Source: Sulfurovum sp. (GTDB lineage Bacteria; Campylobacterota; Campylobacteria; Campylobacterales; Sulfurovaceae). From it: DNA of 64,000 nucleotides. The stretch spans positions 1 through 64,000 of the forward strand of contig JAUZSE010000002.1 in NCBI GenBank assembly GCA_030949725.1. The letters are read 5' to 3'. Below the pieces are notes generated by a model. The model was given only the letters and a program-made list of their open reading frames with translations, was not told the origin of the DNA and did no database searches. A program made the position numbers and the translations under genes. Shown piece after piece: positions 53,982 to 63,368 of this stretch; position 1 is the stretch's first letter; each line of letters opens with the position of its first letter.

Positions 53982-54084
53982 TTAAGCTTTTAATGAAATA
54001 AAGGGGTATACTTTTTATCCTTTCCTTAGAGTTTAAACTCCAAAAGGTATAATAGAGGCTATAAAAATGTTACAGGAGAGCTAC

Positions 54085-54663
54085 GTGAGCATTAAAGATG
54101 ATGTGAATTATGTAAAAAAAGAGTTAAGTGGTGATGAAAAAGTACTTGAGAATGCCTTTAAATTAGAAACACTGTATAAAAAACACAAAGTTAAAATATG
54201 GGCTGCTCTTGTAGCAGTCATTTTATTTTTTGCGGTTACTGCGGCTATGGATGCTATGCATGAAGCAAAACTTGTGAAAGCAAATGAAGCTTTTTTAACC
54301 TTGCAGACCAACAGTGAGGATGCCAATGCTTTGAAAGTACTCAAAGAAGAAAATCCAGCACTTTTTGAGCTATATTCTTATGCAAAAGCTATAAAAAAAC
54401 AGGATATTTTAGCTTTGGAGTCTTTGTCTAAAAGTAAAAATACTGTGATTTCAGATATTAGCAAGTATACGGTGGGTGTTCTCAATAAAAAGCCTGTTGA
54501 TTCAAAGTTATATAAGGAAATGGTATTGTTTCAAGAAGCATATCTTTCTATAGGGGCAGGTGATATGCAGACAGCCAAAGATAAATTAGAGTTTATTGAT
54601 AAACGTTCACCTCTTGGACCCATCGCGAGTTTTCTTAGGCATTCTACTATTAAGGAACATTAA
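54085..54663 (+). CDS. YfgM-like membrane-anchored TPR protein
   Basis: I choose the GTG at 54085 because CAGGAG lies 7 bases before it; the ATG at 54067 has no ribosome site. About 192 residues: a cytoplasmic start (MSIKDDVNYVKKELS), one membrane helix (about 42-60, IWAALVAVILFFAVTAAM), then a periplasmic helical domain with TPR-like repeats (ALFELYSYAKAIKKQD, EAYLSIGAGDMQTAKDKLEF). This is the YfgM architecture. The next gene is a BamB-like lipoprotein, just as yfgM precedes bamB in Escherichia coli, which supports the call. The genes abut without a gap. Confidence 0.7.
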   Translation: MSIKDDVNYVKKELSGDEKVLENAFKLETLYKKHKVKIWAALVAVILFFAVTAAMDAMHEAKLVKANEAFLTLQTNSEDANALKVLKEENPALFELYSYAKAIKKQDILALESLSKSKNTVISDISKYTVGVLNKKPVDSKLYKEMVLFQEAYLSIGAGDMQTAKDKLEFIDKRSPLGPIASFLRHSTIKEH

Positions 54664-55676
54664 TGTATATGTTATTGCTTACAGTGTTTACATTTACTGC
54701 ATTACTTTTTTCAGGATGTAGTTCTAAAAAATATTTTGAACCTGCAAAGACCTTTTCAGCGTCAAATGCTTCTGCCTCTTATAGTGGAAATATGGTTGAT
54801 CTGAGTCGTAATGGTGGAACACTTGAATCGGGACATTATATAGGTAAAGCAGGGGTAAGCAGTATCAAACTAGCCGATGGCTATAGGTTTTTAAATGAAA
54901 ATAACAAGTATGTTTTGGCGGCGAATCCTGAAGGTATCTTAAATGTTATTGACAAAAAAACCAAAGAATCTGTGCGTGCAATTTCTCTTCACATACCCGT
55001 TGTTTCTGCGAGTATTCAAAATGGTCTGATAGGGTATATCCTTAACAACAATACTTTTGGTGTGTATCGTATGTCTAACCATAGTAAAATCATTGAAAGC
55101 CGTTCTGAAAAAACATTTGCTATCGATACAAGAGCTGCTAGCCCTATGTTTATTGAAAATCTATTGGTTATGCCTATGCTTGACGGGAAGTTGATTATTG
55201 TCAATGTGGCAGATGCAGAAAATGCAAAAATAGTTTATATTTCGAGTGAAAAAATCTTTAATAACGTCATATATCTTGCACGTGAAGGCAATACTATGAT
55301 TGCCGCAACACCTAAAAGAGTGATTACTTTGGGTAATGAAGGGCAAAATGAATATCAGGCAAACATCTCTGAAGTGACTGTATCTGGCAGTAGAATTTAT
55401 CTCTTTACTAAAGAGGGAAAGATTATTGCTTTAAGTCATTCACTTAAAGAACTTGCTACTTCAAAGTATAAATTTGCACATTATGCTGTGGGTACAGCTT
55501 TTGGTGGAAGAGTATATGCCTTGGATCAACAAGGTTCTCTCATTGTTATGAACGCTGACCTAAGCAAAAAGAAGATCTATGATTTGGGTGAAGTTTCAGA
55601 ACCAGCATTTATCACGGGAAGAAAACTTTACAAAGATGGTAATGTGATAGACTTGTCCAAACTAGGTTATGAATAA
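54663..55676 (+). CDS. BamB-like outer-membrane lipoprotein with beta-propeller
   Basis: A 337-residue lipoprotein with signal peptide and lipobox LFSGC (Cys about residue 19), next residue Ser, so probably sorted to the outer membrane. The body is PQQ-like beta-propeller blades (ADGYRFLNENNKYVLAANPE, IQNGLIGYILNNNTFGVYRM, GRVYALDQQGSLIVMN). BamB helps the BAM complex insert outer-membrane proteins. Similarity is structural rather than strong, but the neighbouring YfgM-like gene mirrors the enterobacterial pair. It overlaps xerH by 8 bases. Confidence 0.72.
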   Translation: MYMLLLTVFTFTALLFSGCSSKKYFEPAKTFSASNASASYSGNMVDLSRNGGTLESGHYIGKAGVSSIKLADGYRFLNENNKYVLAANPEGILNVIDKKTKESVRAISLHIPVVSASIQNGLIGYILNNNTFGVYRMSNHSKIIESRSEKTFAIDTRAASPMFIENLLVMPMLDGKLIIVNVADAENAKIVYISSEKIFNNVIYLAREGNTMIAATPKRVITLGNEGQNEYQANISEVTVSGSRIYLFTKEGKIIALSHSLKELATSKYKFAHYAVGTAFGGRVYALDQQGSLIVMNADLSKKKIYDLGEVSEPAFITGRKLYKDGNVIDLSKLGYE

Positions 55677-56488
55677 TAATTTATTAGAGGCTTTTGAAGA
55701 ATATTTGGTGGTCACTAAGGCACTAGATATTCTGACTATCTCATCTTACCTTAGTGATCTTAGGCAGCTCTGCGAGATGACAGATAAAACACTCACAAAA
55801 CTAGATACCACAGATGTATTAAAGTTTTTGGCTACCTTTGATAACAAAAGAACACTCAATCGTAAACTCTCTTCTATTAATGCATTTTTTCATTTTTGCC
55901 ATACACAGGATTTTAGACATGAAAAGATCAAAATTCCTATGACCAAAGTACCTAAAAATCTACCAAAATATGTAAATAATACTGAAATATTGCAAGGTCT
56001 AGAAAGTATTGACCGTAGTAATGTGATGGGTTTACGTGATTATGCACTGATACTATTTCTCTATGCAAGCGGTTGTCGTATCTCTGAAGCACTTTGTACA
56101 CAAAGAGCAGATATTGTAGAAGGATGGCTGAAGATACGTTTTGCCAAGGGTGAGAAAGAGCGTGTAATACCTTTGGCACCTATGGCTACTGAGGCATTGG
56201 AAGTGTATATGCAGTGAGCAAGATATGTCCAGTGCTTATATCTGGTTAAATTACAAGGGTGGGGTACTTAGTCGTATCTCTGCCTATAAGATCGTCAAAA
56301 AATACTTAGGCGTATCTCCACATGTCTTAAGACACTCTTTCGCATCGTCATTAATCATAGGTGGTGCAGATCTTCGTGTAGTACAAGAGTTATTGGGTCA
56401 CAGCTCCTTAGAAACTACGCAGATCTATACGCATATACAGAAACAAAATTTGGCGGATACTATGCATCGTTATCATCCATTGCGTTGA
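55669..56488 (+). CDS. xerH: XerH-type tyrosine recombinase, one frameshift
   Basis: The single chromosome-dimer recombinase of Campylobacterota. The N-terminal SAM-like domain ([30 protein letters not shown]) and catalytic part with Arg in [11 protein letters not shown] and Lys in [14 protein letters not shown] are in the first frame (to 56217). The second (56225-56488) has the HxLRHSFA motif [27 protein letters not shown] with the nucleophile Tyr, and the end HRYHPLR. A base is missing or extra near 56215. Corrected length is about 273 residues. It resolves dimers at dif with FtsK. I did not see a dif site adjacent. An indel error is likely since the gene is single copy. Confidence 0.9.
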
Positions 56489-57259
56489 AGTTAGCTACTC
56501 TATCATTCCTGTCATCCTTTATAGATGCCACACTCACACTTATTCAAGATATTTTCTCTAATATCTTGCACCACCTAGCCATCAAAAAGTGAGCCTTGTA
56601 TTCTTTGCTCTTTTCTATCTATCTTTGGTGGAGTGTGATTTAATATCAACGCCTCCAACATAGCATTTCTATTCCCCTCACTCCCTCCCAAATGATAAAA
56701 ATGTTCTTTAGTCACTATCTCAAACTTCTTCCAAATCGTTTTTAGATATTCATTCTCTCTATACTTGTTAGAGTGCCAAGTAGATAAGATAAATTTACCC
56801 TCAAAATTATCTAAAAGGTTATTTAAACTATTTTCATCTTCTGCATTCCACCCATTATAATAATCCACATATCTATCAATATAAGGAGGGTCACAATAGA
56901 GTATATCTTCTTTTTTTGCCATCTTTATAGTCTCTTGAAATCCTTGATAAAGAAAAGTATAATCACTACTTTTGATAATACGATGTATATTATCTACTTG
57001 ATTGACTATTTTGGTCACATAAGACTTAGCAAAGCGATTGGGCTTTTTGCAGAAAGGTACATTATGACCACCTTTTTTATTAAAGCGTATCATTCCATTA
57101 AATCCTGCCCTATTAATAAACAAAAAATCCAAAGGGCTATGATGCTCATTAAAGCGTTTTCTCACCTCATAATAATAATCTTCAATTCTAAGAAGTTTCT
57201 CTCCCTCTTCTTCCAAAAAAGCCCTCACGACATTGGGATTAATACTATCATCTTTAATT

Positions 57260-58708
57260 CAACACCTTAGCCAAAAACAAAAACAAAATATAAGCCAAAG
57301 CCATGAGACAACTACTATAATTTTAAACCAAAAAAACATAAAGTTATCTCATGAGCGAAATCATAACACTTCTAAACTGTATCTCACCTATTCTTGCAAG
57401 AAAAACGCATAAACAACTAGAAATAATCATCCAATCCTTGCTCTCAATGCGAGGACGGATTACTATGTTAGGATTAAGTAGATGGAGTGAAAAAGGAGGG
57501 AGTTATCGAACTATCACACGCTTCTTTCATTCAAAGATAAATTGGGAAGAAATCAATTGGATGTTTATAAAAACACATTTAATCAAAAAGGGTTCAGTCT
57601 ATCTTTTGGGTGGAGATGAAGTAGTAGTAAGCAAAAGTGGGAAGCATACTTATGGGATAGATAGGTTTTATTCTTCTATCCAAAACCAAGTGATACAAAG
57701 TTTGGCATTTCTCAATCTTTCCTTGATAAGTGTAGAAACAAGAAAAGCTTATCCACTAAGTACACAACAAATAGTTCGAGAGAAAAAAGAAGGTTGTATC
57801 AAAGACAAAAGTGTAAAGAAGAGTAAGAAAAAGAAGCATGGTAAAGTTGGAAGACCTGTAGGCAGTGGGAATCAAGATAAAAAGATATTGAACTTTCTCC
57901 CTATCTTAAATTTGTCCAGGAGTCCGTAAATAAGGCACTTAAACGGATTGACAAGCATATTGATATTGTTTATTTTGTCTTTGATGGAGCATTTGGAAAT
58001 AATCCTGCTGTACAAATGGTGAGGCAATGTGGATTACATATCATTTCTAAACTTCAAAAAAACTCTGCACTGCTATTTCCTTATAGTGGAGAGTATGCAG
58101 GAAGAGGATCTCCTAGGAAATATGGAGATGCTATTGACTATGATAATCTTCCAGAACCCTATCTAAAATCAGATACCATAGACGAAGATAAGAATATCCA
58201 AACAAAAATTTATCAAATGGAGATGTTGCATCGTAAGTTTGCTGATAGGCTTAATATTGTGATTATAGAAAAGATAAATCTAAGCACAGGAAAAATTGCT
58301 CATGTAAATCTCTTCTCTACAGATTTGACATTGGACTATGAAAAAATTATTGATTACTATTCACTTCGTTTTCAGATTGAATTTGTCTTCCGAGATGCCA
58401 AACAATATTGGGGAATGGAAGATTTTATGAACACCAAGGAAACACCTATCCATAATTGGGCAAATCTCTCTACTTTTATGGTCAACTTTTCTCATGGATT
58501 ACGTCAAAACTCTACTATGAAAGAGATGAGTATTCTTGACCTAAAAGCCCACTACCATGGGCTTAAATACGTCAAAGAGGTATTTAAATTACTTCCGAAT
58601 TTAGCTAACGAGTATTTAATTCAGAAGGTATCCATTAAGATTGCGAATTTAGGGGCTATTCACTCTACTGAGAGGGTGGGTTAGTGGGGTTTTTTGGCTA
58701 AGGTATTG
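57260..58708 (+). mobile_element. IS4-like element, copy 2
   Basis: 13-bp inverted repeats CAACACCTTAGCC (57260) and CAATACCTTAGCC read inward from 58708, and a 6-bp duplication TTAATT at 57254-57259 and 58709-58714. Length is 1449 bp. It is nearly identical to copy 1 at 12175-13616 but less damaged, so this is probably the younger insertion. It lies inside the adenine methylase gene. Confidence 0.92.
57351..58684 (+). CDS. IS4-like transposase, two overlapping frames
   Basis: Frame one (57351-57929) begins [18 protein letters not shown] and has the first catalytic Asp in [14 protein letters not shown], then a Lys-rich stretch. Frame two, one base back, is open from about 57885 ([19 protein letters not shown]) to 58684. 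It has the second Asp in [12 protein letters not shown] and the Glu of the Y-2-R-3-E-6-K signature, [15 protein letters not shown]. The frames meet at GAT AAA AAG, where slipping one base gives DKKDIEL. Copy 1 has the same frame break, so it is either programmed or inherited from a common source. Joined length is about 440 residues. Confidence 0.85.
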
Positions 58709-58947
58709 TTAATTCCATTATAGAAGTTAATCAAATGAGGATTACTATCAGCAAGTATCGCCTTATCAGGACGAATATTAAAAGCCACCACACCAGTACC
58801 CATAAAAGGTTCTATCCAAGTACCCTCAATCCTAGAAGGCACGACATCTTTTATCCACGGTACAAGCTTTGTTTTAATCCCTTGTGATTTTATGGGAGGT
58901 ACGAATATTTTCATTTTTTTTCTCTTTTTATTGTACATTGATAGCCT

Positions 58948-59130
58948 CTAATTCATCTTTATAGGAAAATAAAGGTTCATATAATTTTTGGTATGTATTT
59001 TTGTATCTCCTATTTTATTCTTTTGAACATAAAGACAAGCATTTACAATAGCATATTTTTCTACTTCTGAACTTGAAGAGGCTTTCTTGATAAATAAATC
59101 TTCTAAGTTTTCATCACCACAGCTCAATGC
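58948..59130 (-). pseudogene. short gene remnant downstream of the Rpn fragment
   Basis: The minus strand is open for about 60 codons with reasonable codon use: DTIALSCGDENLEDLFIKKA, then SEVEKYAIVNACLYVQKNKI and a Tyr/Asn-rich end. No start codon with a ribosome site is visible and no family is recognised. It may be part of the collapsed gene next to it or of the sequence deleted from it. Confidence 0.3.
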
Positions 59131-59137
59131 TATGGTA

Positions 59138-59440
59138 TCAGAGAGCCAAACTCAATATCACTTCTTTACTCAATCCAGTAGAAAGTTGAATAGTTTCTAA
59201 ATCCACTTTAGCTTTTAAAAGATTTCTTGCGATTTCAATCTTTTCTTGATTTACTCCCTCTTCAATTCCTTCTTCTCGTCCCTCTTCTCTCCCTTTAGCC
59301 TCAGCCGTATCCATTGCTGTGGTCATTGTATTTACCCAATCTCTATGATGTTTTAAACTTATAAGAAGTGGCTTAGATTCTTCACTTCCAAATATGCGTT
59401 TAAATCCAAAATCTGTAAATGGGTCTATGTAGGTTTGCAT
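59138..59440 (-). pseudogene. Rpn-family PD-(D/E)XK nuclease with central deletion
   Basis: The first 28 residues (MQTYIDPFTDFGFKRIFGSE) are the highly conserved start of Rpn/PD-(D/E)XK 'transposase' proteins. The last 70 (LKHHRDWVNTMTTAMDTAEA, GREEGREEGIEEGVNQEKIE, IQLSTGLSKEVI) are the family's tail. The middle, about 200 residues with the catalytic core, is gone without breaking the frame. Family members are about 300 residues and promote recombination through endonuclease activity. What remains could fold only as tail helices, so it is probably dead. Confidence 0.8.
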
Positions 59441-59517
59441 TTTTTTCCTTTGTTTGATTGTAGCGTATTTTTCGAGTATCTAATAAAGACAAAAAATGAA
59501 AGCCATTTTTTTTGGGG

Positions 59518-61740
59518 CTACAACTCAACCACCGTAATCCCCAAGTTCCCAGGCATCCTGTAAAACTTCTCTATCTTAGGATGGGTTTTGAGGTATTCAC
59601 CTACGATCTTAGACAACACACCACCACCCGTGCCGTGTATGATCTGTACTTCGTTCAGTCCGTTTACTAAGGCATCGGAGAGAAATTTATCTACTCTGTC
59701 TATGGCTTCGTCTGCATACAAGCCTAAGAGTTTTACTGACATGGTAGCACCTGACTTTTCTACAGATACCGTTACTTTTTTAGGTTTAAATTTGACTTTT
59801 ATCTTAGGGGTGTCCCCTCTTCTTTTAAGCTGTGAGAGAGGTACACGCATCTTCAAGCCATCTACGATGATAGTGGCATCTTTTCCACGCAAAGAGACTA
59901 TTTCACCTTTATGGGAACGGTACTTTACTTTATCCCCTTCTTTAAGCGCGACCTCATCTACTGCTTTGATCTCTTTTTGTTTAAAGTCTTTATGTTGATG
60001 TGCTACATTTAGAAGCCGTCTTCCTTCTGTGGATTCTTTTACTTTTAGTACTTCTCTGGCTTTTTTAGTCGCGGCATTGTAACGGTTTTCCAGTGTGGCT
60101 ATGGCTTTTCTATGTAGTTCTTGCAGTCTAAATTCTTCATCTTCTAGTGTTTCTTTTAGCTTCTCTACAGACTTTAACTCTTCATCTATTTTGGCTATTT
60201 TAAGTCGCATTTCACGCTCTAGTGTGGTAGACTTTTCTATGAGTTCATTGAGGTTGTCTTTGTCTTCTCCATAGACTATCTTAGCTTTATTGACTATAGC
60301 CACAGGGATACCATAACGTTGTGCCGTTTCAAAAGCGTAAGACTTTCCTATACTTCCTTGCAAAAATGTATAGGTAGGTAAACGCCGTTCTTCATCATAG
60401 AGTGCTGCTATCAGTTCGACCGCGTCATCCGTAGCCATCAGTGAAGCCAAACGTTTATGGTGTGTGGTGACTATAAAAGTGATACCTTTTTTTCGTAATT
60501 CATCCAACATCACACGAAACAAAGATGCTGCTTCATCGGAGTCAGTTCCTAGTTCTATCTCATCCACACCCACAATGGCATCTTCTTTGTTAAAGAGCTT
60601 TGCAAACTCTTGCATACGCCCTGCAAAAGTAGAAATGTCATTTTTGACCGATTGGGGGTCATCAATCACGGCTTCTATACTTTTATAATGTCCCACCTCT
60701 GTTTTAGAAACATCACACTTAAAAGGCAAAAGGTATTTACTCATATAGACTGCTGAAAGCATAGATTTGAGTAGCATAGTTTTACCCCCAGCATTCACAC
60801 CCGTCACCAACATTATTTGCTTACTCAAATTGATCGTGATGGGTACAGGGTTTTCTATGGCAGGATGTGCAAAATCGTGTAACTTAATATGCTTTTGTTT
60901 AGAGGGCAAGACAAACTCATATTCTTTGGCCCTAGCAAAACTCACACGCGCCTGATAGTGGTCAAAACGGTCATACTCTTTGTTGATGAAAGCCAAAAAT
61001 CGTTCCCACTTAAAAAAGACTGCGGAAATGTCTTTACAATATTTGTAAATCAACACTTCTTTACTCGAAAGCAGTGCCGATTCTTTTTCTTTGAGATGGG
61101 AAATACTCTGTGGTATGATGTAGAAAAATCCTCCAGGAGACCGTGCTACTACTGTTGCTTTAATGGAATTATTGAAGCCACCACGCACAAGCAGGGTTTC
61201 TTCACCCCCGTTAAAATGCACCTGCGTATCTACCAGATAATCTCTGAGCCTAGAAGAGTGTGCCAGTTTATAAAGCATTTCTTTGATGTCACTTTTATTT
61301 TGTTTCAGTGCGCGTTCAAGTTTGAAAAGTTCAGGATCTTTCTCTGGATTGATAGTCCCTTCTTCTGTAAAATATCCTATAATTTCTACAATCTCTTCAG
61401 GAATCTCTATACCTTGTATCCACGAGATAAGAGGCTCTGTAAATCCCACTGCACTTAAAGTATTGAAATACGAAAACATAGAAACAAAGGCATAGATTTC
61501 ATCTAAAGAGAGTACGCCCTGTTTTTTGATTCTACCCAGTTCTCTATCCAGATTGGGTACGGGCTTTGGTAGAGGAAACTGTACTTTAGAAAGTGCTTGT
61601 ATATAACGATAATGTTGGTTAATATCCCCCATCATCGCAAGTGGTTTATCTCTGGCTAAAAATGTCTGAAATTGTTTTACATAGCCATCAAGGTCAAGTT
61701 TTTGAATAATGGTTTTTTCATTTGTTTGTTCTACTGACAC
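59518..61740 (-). CDS. mutS2: MutS2 endonuclease with Smr domain
   Basis: A 740-residue MutS2. The ATPase domain has Walker A VTGVNAGGKTMLLKSMLS and Walker B AIVGVDEIELGTDSDEAASL, with TTHHKRLASLMA downstream. A long coiled-coil linker follows (about residues 490-590). The C-terminal Smr nuclease domain has LGLYADEAIDRVDKFLSDAL and the HGTG motif in IIHGTGGGVLSKIV. It lacks the mismatch-recognition domain of MutS1. In Helicobacter MutS2 suppresses recombination and helps repair oxidative damage. It ends just past the Rpn remnant. Confidence 0.94.
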   Translation of the reverse strand: MSVEQTNEKTIIQKLDLDGYVKQFQTFLARDKPLAMMGDINQHYRYIQALSKVQFPLPKPVPNLDRELGRIKKQGVLSLDEIYAFVSMFSYFNTLSAVGFTEPLISWIQGIEIPEEIVEIIGYFTEEGTINPEKDPELFKLERALKQNKSDIKEMLYKLAHSSRLRDYLVDTQVHFNGGEETLLVRGGFNNSIKATVVARSPGGFFYIIPQSISHLKEKESALLSSKEVLIYKYCKDISAVFFKWERFLAFINKEYDRFDHYQARVSFARAKEYEFVLPSKQKHIKLHDFAHPAIENPVPITINLSKQIMLVTGVNAGGKTMLLKSMLSAVYMSKYLLPFKCDVSKTEVGHYKSIEAVIDDPQSVKNDISTFAGRMQEFAKLFNKEDAIVGVDEIELGTDSDEAASLFRVMLDELRKKGITFIVTTHHKRLASLMATDDAVELIAALYDEERRLPTYTFLQGSIGKSYAFETAQRYGIPVAIVNKAKIVYGEDKDNLNELIEKSTTLEREMRLKIAKIDEELKSVEKLKETLEDEEFRLQELHRKAIATLENRYNAATKKAREVLKVKESTEGRRLLNVAHQHKDFKQKEIKAVDEVALKEGDKVKYRSHKGEIVSLRGKDATIIVDGLKMRVPLSQLKRRGDTPKIKVKFKPKKVTVSVEKSGATMSVKLLGLYADEAIDRVDKFLSDALVNGLNEVQIIHGTGGGVLSKIVGEYLKTHPKIEKFYRMPGNLGITVVEL

Positions 61741-61851
61741 TTGAAGTATCCTCTGTTTTAAATTATTAGAATTATACTATAATACTTTCAACATAAGGAA
61801 ATTTACGAAAAGTTACAAGAGACTAGTTGGGTAGATAAGTAGTGATTTTAG

Positions 61852-62697
61852 TTACACATGCACATTAGAAAGGTTCAGGCTGACTTGCGTGCCTACACCC
61901 TTTTCAGAATCTATATGTATATCTAAGCCTTCTTCATCACAATACGCCTTAACCAAAGCCACGCCTATCCCTGCTCCCTCTTTCGCATCATCTGCCTGAT
62001 AGTAACGTTCGTATATGCGTAATAGTTCAGTTGGACTCATCCCTACACCTTCATCTTGCACAGATAAAGTATGGTTATCTAAGGTTACGCTAATCACACT
62101 CTCTTTGGAAGAGTACTTCATAGCATTGGAGAGTAGATTATCAAACATTTGTTCAAACCCTATCTTGTCCACTTCTATTTCATAAAATGCCACATCAACT
62201 ATAAAAGTATTACGTTTTTGCTCTTGAAAATGACTCACACGTTCTTCTACAAGATCTTGCACATTAAATCGTTTCTTTTCTATGGTATGCATCTCTTTAT
62301 GTATACTGTAGACTAGTTCATCATAAAGTTTTTTAAGTCTCACAGAGGCATCTTCTATTCGTACAAGACGCTTTAAAGATTTTTCATCTTTCATATTTTT
62401 TTTCAACATGGCGGTATTTGCTTTGATTGTGGAGAGAGGAATGTTTAGTTCATGGATAATATCATTGGTCAAAGAAGTCAAGGTATTTTCCATCTGTTGT
62501 TTAGGTGCAAAGATAAGTGCAGAAAGTACATATCCCCATCCTATAGCTACGAGCAAAACCAAAGCACCTGCTATAAAAAACTTAAATTCCGCAAAATGCC
62601 AATTTTCCAAAAAACGGTATATAGCAGTCAACAAAGTAAACATTGTCACAAAATATATCGCCGTAGCAACAATAATCTCTTGAGGGCGATTTATCAT
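61852..62697 (-). CDS. sensor histidine kinase
   Basis: I start it at the ATG at 62697, which overlaps the response-regulator stop (ATGA); a longer frame to 62817 only mirrors the regulator gene. About 281 residues: two membrane helices (about 10-32 and 42-65) with almost no periplasmic loop. The dimerisation/phospho-acceptor His lies in DIIHELNIPLSTIKANTAML, and the HATPase domain has the N box FDNLLSNAMKYSS, G1 DEGVGMSP and G2 GAGIGVALVKAYC. The tiny loop suggests sensing within the membrane. Signal unknown. Paired with the regulator upstream. Confidence 0.88.
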   Translation of the reverse strand: MINRPQEIIVATAIYFVTMFTLLTAIYRFLENWHFAEFKFFIAGALVLLVAIGWGYVLSALIFAPKQQMENTLTSLTNDIIHELNIPLSTIKANTAMLKKNMKDEKSLKRLVRIEDASVRLKKLYDELVYSIHKEMHTIEKKRFNVQDLVEERVSHFQEQKRNTFIVDVAFYEIEVDKIGFEQMFDNLLSNAMKYSSKESVISVTLDNHTLSVQDEGVGMSPTELLRIYERYYQADDAKEGAGIGVALVKAYCDEEGLDIHIDSEKGVGTQVSLNLSNVHV

Positions 62698-63359
62698 TTG
62701 ATATTCATCTGATATCCTACCCCACGTAAGTTCTGTATCTGTGTAGGGAAATATTTCTTGAGTTGTGCGATATACACCCTTAAAGCTCCATCGCTGCCGT
62801 CTTCTGAAGTACTCCACAAGCGTTTTTTTATCTGATCCAAAGGCACTACTCTACCCTGACCCTCCAAAAGAGCCAACAGTAATTCACCACTTTTTATACT
62901 TAACGCTACAGATTCATCACCCCTAATTAAGGTCTTCGTCAAAGTCTTGGTCAAAATATCAAATTTATATGTATCTATCTCTACGATTTGACTACGCACC
63001 TGCCTTCTCAATACCGCTTGTATTCGTAATAAAAGCTCATCCAAATCTACAGGTTTTAAAATAAAATCATCTCCACCTTTTTCAAAACCTTCTTTAAGTG
63101 ATGCCTTATCTGCTCTAGAAGTGATAAAGATACAAGGCGTATCATCTCCACTTTTACGTAATTTGTCTAAAAGATCAAAGCCATTTTCATAGGGTAAATT
63201 AACATCAAACAAGTAAAGATCAAACACATGTTCATAGCTTAGATCCAATGCACTATACGGATCCAAAGCACACGCTATAGTATATCCTTCTTCATCAAGG
63301 AAATCTTCAAGTGTTTCATTAAATAGTTTATCATCTTCTAGTACAAGTATGCGTGCCAC
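62694..63359 (-). CDS. OmpR-family response regulator
   Basis: A 221-residue two-domain regulator. The receiver has acidic DD at ILVLEDDKLFNETL, the phospho-acceptor Asp in LYLFDVNLPYENGF, the Thr/Ser in CIFITSRADKAS and the Lys in DDFILKPVDL. The C-terminal winged helix (about 130-221) ends with SDGALRVYIAQLKKYFP and LRGVGYQMNI, the normal wing and recognition helix. It is translationally coupled to the histidine kinase by a 4-base overlap. Target genes cannot be told from here. Confidence 0.92.
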   Translation of the reverse strand: MARILVLEDDKLFNETLEDFLDEEGYTIACALDPYSALDLSYEHVFDLYLFDVNLPYENGFDLLDKLRKSGDDTPCIFITSRADKASLKEGFEKGGDDFILKPVDLDELLLRIQAVLRRQVRSQIVEIDTYKFDILTKTLTKTLIRGDESVALSIKSGELLLALLEGQGRVVPLDQIKKRLWSTSEDGSDGALRVYIAQLKKYFPTQIQNLRGVGYQMNIK

Positions 63360-63368
63360 CCGGTTTCC

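Larger units (their letters stand above)
56575..58938 (-). pseudogene. dam: Dam-like DNA adenine methylase gene split by an IS4-like element
   Basis: The N-terminal half (58938-58715) has the SAM motif [16 protein letters not shown] and [14 protein letters not shown]; the likely start is [10 protein letters not shown] at 58914. An IS4-like element (57260-58708) then intervenes. Removing it with one AATTAA copy restores NFYNGIKDDSINPNVVRAF in frame. The C-terminal half (57259-56575) has the catalytic DPPY in ILYCDPPYIDRY and ends RIQGSLFDG. D12-class methylases modify adenine, often within GATC; target here is unknown. The insertion would destroy activity. Both halves are otherwise intact, so the event looks recent. 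Confidence 0.9.

Noticed and set aside
62698..62817. Longer start for the histidine kinase
   Set aside because: The extra 40 codons overlap the response-regulator recognition helix in another frame; the ATGA overlap at 62694-62697 is the natural start.
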